Positions 56,339 through 64,000 of a DNA stretch of 64,000 nucleotides are shown here, in pieces (the stretch's first letter is position 1; every line of letters starts with the position of its first letter). Location of the stretch: the NCBI GenBank assembly GCA_964017145.1, contig OZ024843.1, forward strand, positions 1,479,001 through 1,543,000, written 5' to 3'. Source of the DNA: Agrocybe praecox (lineage: Eukaryota > Basidiomycota > Agaricomycetes > Agaricales > Agrocybaceae). The position numbers and the translations under genes were made by a program. The notes below the pieces were generated by a model. That model worked only from the letters and a program-made list of their open reading frames with translations, had not been told where the DNA came from and made no database searches.

Positions 56339-59300
56339 ATGCCTGACGGTTCAGCCAGAAATGGAAAAGGCAAATCTACCTTTAACACACTTTCTCGCGA
56401 GGAATCCTTCCGTAATCCTCCACAGGAAGGCTCAACATATAATATCTTAAACGAGTTCGTTACACCTCATATTGAATCGTTTAACGCCTTGTTCGATGAT
56501 TCTGGCTTACCATCTGGAGATGGAGACGGTCGAGGCCTGATTAGCCTTGCACTTAAAGACATCGGAGAGCGTGTTGTATTTGACGGACAAGGAGAAGGAA
56601 ATTCAGGGAGTGGCCCGTCAGGATGGGGTAACAGAATGAGGAGTGAGTTGCTACCACTTGGGTAAAAATGACACTCTAATGTTGTTTAGTTTGGATTGAG
56701 CAGGCCACCATTGCAAGGCCCATGGTTCCTGACAAAGACCGAACTGCTAAGGAGCGTAGAGTTTTCCCAACCGAAGTCAGTACTATACATCTGGTTGTGT
56801 GATAAACAAACCTAATAAAATTGACTATCTTGTACCAGGGTCGTGAGAGACTGACGTCGTATCGTGGACGTATGAACATAAAAATATGCTGGACTGATCC
56901 CTCGGGTCAACAGCATGATACTATGAAAGATTGTGGTCTTGTACCTATCATGGTTCGGGTACGACAACAAACATTACCATTTGTACTAAAAAGCACTATT
57001 CTGACAAAGAATCCTGCTGCAGTCTGTTAGGTGCAATTTACGTGCAATGTCATCGGCTGAGTTGGTCCGACATCATGAAGAACCTGAAGAATTTGGAGGT
57101 TATTTCATCATAAACGGCAACGAACGTTTAATTCGATACCTTATTCTACCAAGACGGAATCATGTCATATCTCTCCTTCGACCTTCTTTTGCTAACCGAG
57201 GCCCCTCATATACTCAATATGCCGTCCAGATTCGTTGCGTCCGTCCCGACCAGACTAGTGTAACAAACACTTTACACTATCTTCAAAATGGCAGCGCTAT
57301 GCTGCGATTCACCTGGCGAAAACAAGAATATGTGATACCCATCATGCTCATACTGAAGGCGTTAGTTGGCGCTTCGGACAAGGAGATTTTTGAAGGCATC
57401 ATGATGCAAGACTACGACAATACATTCTTGTCTGACCGCGTCGAACTCCTCCTGCGAAGCTTCAAGATGTTTACGATGCACACCGGAGAACAGTGTTTAG
57501 AATACCTCGGCGACAAGTTCCGTGTTATCTTGAATCTTCCTGAAGACTGGTCGAATGCTGCGCAAGGTGCATGGTTGCTGAAGAAACTGGTGTTAGTTCA
57601 CGTTGAATCTCCACGAGACAAATTCAGGCTACTCCTGTAAGCATGCCTTTCAACTCCAATAAACTACTCTAACTAAAATTGCTAGTTTCATGCTCCGCAA
57701 ACTTTATTCGACAGTGTCTAGTTCATGTTGTGCTGATAATCCTGATTCTCCTCAACACCAGGAAGTCTTACTACCGGGCAGTCTTTATGCCATGATCATC
57801 AAAGAGCGCATGGAAGAGATCTTAAACAATACCAGAAGCGTGATTATGGCCGATGTTAGGAGCGGTATATCTGTGGATTTCAACGATAGTTGGTCGCTTT
57901 TTGCTATTTCCAGAACTATTATGGCTGATCTGTCGACTTTCAGAGAGGTATTTCTTGAAGGCCTTGTCAAAAGTTAATTGTGATATCGGCGCTAAGTTGT
58001 CAAATTTTTTGGCCACCGGCAATCTTGTATCACCAACTGGGCTAGATCTTCAACAAGCATCTGGATTCACTATCATCGCAGAAAAGCTCAACTGGCAGCG
58101 CTATATTAGCCACTTCCGTTGTATACATCGTGGTGCCTTCTTTGCTGAACTCAAGACCACGACGGTCCGAAAGCTTTTACCGGAAGCATGGGGTAAATGC
58201 CTTAAGATATACTGCATAACACGACCATCTAATGTCCCTTTTCAGGTTTCCTCTGCCCCGTACATACCCCTGATGGATCGCCCTGTGGTCTCCTGAATCA
58301 TTTGTCAAGAACATGTCGCATTGTTACCTGTCCTCTTTCTGTCGCACACGTTCCTGGTTTACTTGCTGCTCATGGTATGACCCAAGCATTTACACCGAGC
58401 ATAGATGGCCGAAAGAACGTGTGCGTTCAACTCGACGGGCGCGTTATCGGTTGGGCTCGCCCTGCCATTGCTGCTCAGTTGGCAAGAAATTTGCGCATTT
58501 GGAAAACAGAGGGCAAGATGGACGTACCTCTTGACCTTGAGATTGGTTTAGTACCTGAATCAAAAGGCGGACAATATCCTGGGCTTTTCCTATTTTCGAC
58601 GAAGGCCCGCATGATGCGACCAGTGAAATACCTTGCCAATGGTCGGGATGACCAAGTGGGTCCCTTTGAACAGGTTTATATGGATATTGCTTGTACACCT
58701 GAAGAAGTGGATTTGGGTGTATCTACTCATGTCGAACACGAACCGACCAATTTCTTGTCAATCTTGGCCAACCTCACTCCCTTTTCTGATTTCAACCAAG
58801 TAAGTTGTATACTCATCTCTCAAGAGACGCAGCTAATTGGATGACCTTTCGCAATGTCTAGAGTCCTCGTAATATTTATCAATGTCAGGTATGGCATCTA
58901 CGATTCTGTTCACCCTTTCTCGATGTTGAAGTACTCTCAGATGGGTAAACAAACTATGGGTACTCCTTCAACTGCCTTGCAACATCGGACAGATAATAAG
59001 CTTTACCGTCTCCAAACTGGACAAAGCCCTATAGTGCGACCTGCGTTACACAATACTTACGCCATGGACTCTTTCCCTAACGGCACAAACGCTATTGTTG
59101 CTGTTATTTCATACACAGGTTACGACATGGAAGACGCCATGATTTTGAACAAATCGGCACATGAACGAGGGTTTGGATATGGTACGGTATACAAGTCCCA
59201 AATTGTTGACCTGAAAGACATGCGTGGTGCCTCCAAATCAACCTCCGCTCCTACTCTGCACTTTGGTCTGGGCAAGGATATACCTTTATCAGGAGAAAAA

Positions 59301-60634
59301 GAACACCTCTGTTTAGAATTCTTGGGCCTCGATGGTCTACCCCATGTTGGTACGAAGCTAGACCCTGGCGATTACATCGCCGCCTACATCGACGACACGA
59401 CGGGTCGCACGAAGTTTGTTAAATATAAAGGTGATGAGGTAGGTTACGTGGACCAAGTGCGTCTGTTAGGTATGAAACTTAACCATTTTCCTTATGCGTA
59501 AGGCACGCTAAATGCTCATCAATTTCAAAAGGCAGTGACGCTGGAGACACCGAGCTGCAAAAAATCCACATCACCCTGCGTATCCCTCGCTCTCCTGTCA
59601 TTGGAGATAAATTTTCATCTCGTCATGGTCAGAAGGGTGTTTGTTCTCAGAAATGGCCTGCCGTCGATATGCCATTCAGTGAGAGCGGAATGCAACCCGA
59701 CGTGATCATCAATCCCCATGCCTTCCCCAGTAGAATGACCATTGGCATGTTAGTCGAAAGCATGGCGGGTAAGGCAGGTGCTATGCATGGCCTCGCCCAA
59801 GATGCCACACCCTTCAAGTCAGTCACCTGTTTTTTTCTATTTTCAACAACTTGCTTATTAAGTATTCAGGTTCACAGAAGAGGACACGGCGATAAACTAT
59901 TTTGGAGAACAACTGAAAGCTGCAGGTTATAATTATCATGGGAACGAGCCCATGTACTCGGGCATAACGGGTCAAGAATTTGCGGCAGATATTTATATCG
60001 GAGTTGTATACTACCAACGATTGCGTCACATGGTACTAGACAAGTTCCAGGTCCGTACGACGGGCCCTGTCGATCCAGTAACCCGACAACCAGTCAAAGT
60101 AAGTTTTCTCATGCGATTAGTAAATGTGTTAGATGCTAAAATCACTGAATTCAGGGTCGTAAACGCGCTGGAGGTATCCGCTTCGGAGAGATGGAGCGCG
60201 ACGCTTTGATTGCACACGGAACCTCCTTCTTACTTCAAGACAGATTGATGAACTGCTCAGATTATTCAACTGCGTGGGTATGCCGAACCTGTGGTAGCTT
60301 GATATCTCTCGGTTACGACGACATTAGCCTTGGGGAGATGGTTGTAGGAAACACCGGTTCCTTGAAACCTACAGGCCCGGGTGGAGAATATTGCAGAATT
60401 TGTCGAGCGGCTGCAGAAGAACAAGAAGAACGCGAACGCCAGGCTCTAGCAACTGGACAACATCTGCAACGCCCACAAGCTGATGTCCGCGTAGCCATTT
60501 CTTCCCAAAACGTGCTCAATCGAGCAGGCTCAAAAGGCGGGGACCTCGACGTGGTTGCCGTACCATACGTCTTTAGATATTTATGTGCCGAATTAGCTTC
60601 CATGGGTATCGCTGTATCTCTAGAGGTTCGGTAG
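56339..60634 (+). CDS. RPA2: RNA polymerase I second-largest subunit
   Basis: ATG at 56339 ([14 protein letters not shown]) to TAG at 60632. The spliced protein follows the Rpa135/RPA2 plan. It has a protrusion with [13 protein letters not shown] and [14 protein letters not shown] and a lobe ([11 protein letters not shown]). Next come the fork ([38 protein letters not shown]) and the hybrid-binding domain with [24 protein letters not shown] and [13 protein letters not shown]. The wall follows, then the anchor and clamp with [20 protein letters not shown]. The C-terminal zinc site is WVCRTCG and, after a long Gly-rich loop, YCRICRA. It transcribes rDNA in the nucleolus together with the largest subunit. 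About eleven short introns. At 57030 the acceptor is the CAG before TCTGTTAGG, which keeps the conserved SVRCNL. No disruption seen. Confidence 0.95.
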
Positions 60635-60936
60635 TACATATATGGTAAAATTTCATCCTAGATTTTTACACCAGGATTGCATAACAAAAAAAAATGCGTC
60701 CGCCAACCAATTACAGTTACTACATTTCCTTCGAAGTTAACGTTAACTTACGCGTACACGTACAATTTGAAGAGAGCGGAAGATAGGGGGTGTCAACATA
60801 AATGTGCCCTTACGAAATAAAGAAAGACGAGTTGGGTGTCCTGCATATACGAATAGAAAATACTAACAGCATAAACGCAATGTGGAAAAAAGCAGAAGCG
60901 GTGGTATAGGATATATGAATTAATATAAAGGTAAGA
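60635..60936. other. Convergent 3' region
   Basis: Shared 3' flank of RPA2 and the following minus-strand gene. It contains A-rich sequence near 60685 and 60825. No gene. Confidence 0.6.
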
Positions 60937-63900
60937 CTAAACTTGAACTGGTATCGCTCGAACTCCATGTACGACAGATGAATGGGGGGGAACAACCACG
61001 TTGTCGTTGATATCAACGGCATCGTTCAAGACGGGCAAGTCCTCTGATGGGATTTCCTGAGCTAAAGGAAGGTGTGCAGCTAGCTCAGGGATTATCGAGC
61101 CGCCAAGAAAAAGTTCTACAAGAGAATTTTCTAGCGACGCCTCAGACCCGTCGTATGCAGCGTGCTTCACAACGGAGGGAGAAGGCGAGGGATATGGGAC
61201 GATAGGGGCTTTCTGTTCTCTTGGGATATGGTTGCGGGCCATGAACATATCCAAAATGAGACGGCATTCATCTGCTGTAGTGGCGCTAGCAAAAAGACGC
61301 TGCATGTCCCTAACATCGTTTTCAGGGATGACTGGTGCTGCCGTCGTTACGGGTACAACCGAAGGAACAGGCTTGCGGGCTGGAGGAGGGATAGAAGCCG
61401 TGCGCGTAGGCATTATAGGAGGCACATCGGATAGTACTTCCTTTGGAATAGAAACACGTTCCATAGCTGCATGGCCATTCCCGTTGACGCGACCAGGAGA
61501 TGTCGGCGGAGACCTAGTATATTTCTCGCCCCTGGGAGGTGAAGGCGGCACTTTCGAAGGGGAAGTATGAACGACCGAAGAATATGGCACAGGTGGCGTA
61601 GCGGGAATAATTGGCGAGGCCCTTTCGGATAGAGATTTGTCAATTGAAGAACTTTCCTTAGATATACTAGCATCCTGGTGTAGTTTGCGGGTTACGTTGC
61701 GAATAGATTTATTTTCGTCGGATGATTCCTGCGGCGAAGCTGGCGGGGAAAGTGGTCTTGGAGGCGAAATAGGACGCGGCGGGCGTGGTGGAATAGGCCT
61801 ATTTGCCAATGAAGACAAAGCACCGTTGGATGGCTGGTGGTTGAGGGGGATAGTCCGAGTTGGAATAGGTGCCTGTTTTGAATGTGGTGACTTTAGCCCA
61901 TCTGCAGCGCCTTTCGCCTTCTCTGCATTACCCAAATTTAATTTCGAGATCATCCTTTGTAGGCGACCCGCGCCTTTGGGCTTTGAGTTATCCAATGCCC
62001 CATTACTATAATCTGGCGGGCCATCTGCCAGGAAGTCTATGAGTTCCTTCCCACTCTTTGACACCGGGGTCTCTGGAGGTCCCTCTGCCAAAAAATCCAT
62101 CAACTCGCGTGTTTTTGCTGAAACCGCGTGGGGTTGGTTCGCACGCTTGGCTGGAGGAGAACGGGGAGATGCCTGATGGGCAGGAATAGACAGCTCTTGA
62201 TCATCATCTGAGCCATTCATGATATCGTCCAAGTCCATGGAGTCCCTGTTACGACCTTTCGTTCTTGTGCGTGGTGGGAACCCATTGTCAGAGAATTTGT
62301 TCTGTCTGAAGTCGTTTTTGTGCATGTCGCTGGCCTTGATGAAGGAAGACGGGACGGCTTGCGTGGGTGGACTACGAGCTGTTCTTCTTGGGTTGTCGTA
62401 GGTAGTAGCAGATGTTGACACTGAGCGTGAGCGAGTGGGCAAGACTCCTGAAAATGAGGCAGTCGGGGGAGTCGCGATGCTAGTTTGACGAGCACGGCCT
62501 TTGGTAATAGGCTGCTCTTCGTCGTCCTCGACTATGGAGTCAACGCGGCGAAGTAACTGCCTTTGACTGTTGGGGCGGGAAGCAGGAGGCTGGATATCGG
62601 GCTCTGAATTTGTAGATTGGTGAGTTCCTGGACGCCGAAGCGCGCCCCGTTGCCCTTTCTCTTGTTTGTACACCTGGATGGCAACAAAGTTTAATTCCGC
62701 TTACTAAGCAAATATCGTATGCTGTACAGCTCACTCACCTCCATAGTTTTTAGCCGGTCAGGAGTCAGGGAGACTTTCATCGTTGATGTCGAACGCATTA
62801 AATCATCGAATTCTCGCTGCATGGCTGCGTCCTATCAATGAGACGTCTGAAATGAGCAACTTTTATATCCAAAGGACTATAAACGACCTACTTCTTCAGG
62901 ATCTGTTGACTCTTCATCTAGAAGCTGTTTCGTGTTTTCGCTTCGCAAAGAATCCGACTTCTTATGTGCTCCCTGGGCGTCCGCATCGTTCAAAGCTTTG
63001 CCATTTGTGAACATCTTGATGGCCCTCGCCTTTTCAAAAGACGTTCGTGAGCCAGCTGTGGAGGCAGTCAAAGGATTTGGTGACTGGGCCTCGGTTGACA
63101 ATCGTGCTTTGGTGGTAGAGGAAGAGTTGCTAGCTGTGAAATCATGCTGTGGAGAGGATGTCCGGGTTATTGATAGACGGCGGTCACTGCGTGAGAAGGA
63201 TTTACTCCTCCTTGACTTCGGGGTTTTAGACATAAGTTCTATTTGTTCATAGACTGAATTGGAATTATGAGAAGTCAGAAGTCATCTTAACTGAGTGGCA
63301 ACGCAACACTGACCGTTCATCAGTCTAAAGAGTCCATATATCGAATCATCTTCACATAAGGCAACAAATAGGTCGTTGATGGTCGCAGTTGTCCGACTGC
63401 TATCACGGGCGGCAACTCTGCCAACATTCGAGAGTACATGCCTGGAAAGGACGATTGGTAAAGCGGGAAAACAAAACCGTTCATTAATGAAATACGTACT
63501 CGCACATAGACCTAAACGAAATGGTTGTGAGAATCTATACATTAGGATAACGCCAAAGAAACGCACTCAAGAATCGCTGTTAGATACAATGCTGCTGGAT
63601 CTACTAAACCCTCATTCGGGGGATGACCATGTGTCGTCCCAAACAGTTCATTCAGTCGCGCTTCAGCGGCGGGATCCTCATCCTGCTCATTGAGAGTTGA
63701 GTATGCCTCGCACTTGAGTCGTAGTAGCTGGCAACGACTAATATTAGAGACGAAATGGAACAACAATATAGAACATACCGCGTAAGCCCACTCCAAATGA
63801 AAAGTCCTAGCGTCATCCTCCGTCAAGGCTTTAAAATCCGTCCTTTCCCAATATGCCCTAAGCTCGACTTCCGCCTCCAATAATGCCTCTTTACCCAGAC

Positions 63901-64000
63901 TCGTAGGAAGTAAACTGAGAAGGCTCGCCCTAAGCTTGTCTGTCGAGAGGGAGGACGATACTGTCAGAATTTTGGACAGAAATTCGTCGAGTAGGACATT
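60937..64000 (-). CDS. Protein with H2A-like histone fold and long disordered tail (5' partial)
   Basis: A minus-strand gene running off the window. The first visible exon reads NVLLDEFLSKILTVSSSSLS to EVELRAYWERTDFKAL. The next exons give LLRLKCEAYSTLNEQDEDPA and LVDPAALYLTAILE. A 12-nt microexon (63511-63500) follows, then HVLSNVGRVAARDSSRTTAT and INDLFVALCEDDSIYGLF. Together YLTAILE, the microexon residues and HVLSNVGRVAARD resemble the helix-2 to helix-3 region of histone H2A (YLAAVLE ... AARDNKKT). After it comes a long Ser/Pro/Arg-rich tail with two LMDFLAEGP/LIDFLADGP repeats. It ends VRAIPVQV at 60937. The function is unknown. The H2A resemblance is from memory, not a search. Confidence 0.7.

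Overview
The window looks like an agaricomycete (basidiomycete mushroom) genome. Genes have many short GT-AG introns of about 45-65 nt. The recognisable single-copy genes are fungal, and the mobile sequence is of Tc1/mariner, hAT, integrase-like, Ty3/gypsy and large agaricomycete TE-associated types. No tRNA or rRNA gene was recognised.

Left part, about 1-41,900, is AT-rich and repeat-laden. It holds two apparently identical inverted copies of a 1,595-bp Tc1 element (1119-2713 and 33667-35261) and a diverged relative (8752-10358). It also holds a nest of gypsy LTRs (4967-5555), a 5'-truncated gypsy pol with its 3' LTR (13344-15679), a truncated hAT joined to a broken DDE-integrase gene (18730-21117), a palindromic minisatellite (23225-24180), and several small inverted-repeat or tandem-repeat elements. 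Around 26.1-36.4 kb lies a cluster of three intact-looking multi-exon genes of TE-associated character. Two of their introns carry younger insertions.

The most striking object is 27072-28619, a complete 1,548-bp LTR element on the minus strand. It has 277-bp LTRs, a 5-bp target duplication (CTGAT), a polypurine tract, and a primer site that is a perfect 12-nt complement of an LTR segment starting 29 nt downstream of a TATA box. That geometry fits Tf1-like self-priming. Its only ORF encodes a 303-residue protein with a KH RNA-binding domain and no pol. I know of no described element of this type, but could not search.

Right part, about 41,900-64,000, is a gene-dense, repeat-poor block of housekeeping genes: a glycerophosphodiester phosphodiesterase-like enzyme, 1-acylglycerol-3-phosphate acyltransferase, a coiled-coil protein, an arrestin-like protein, mitochondrial RCF2, nucleoporin Nup98, RNA polymerase I subunit RPA2, and a partial gene with an H2A-like histone fold assembled through a 12-nt microexon. 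The boundary between the repeat-rich and gene-rich halves is sharp.
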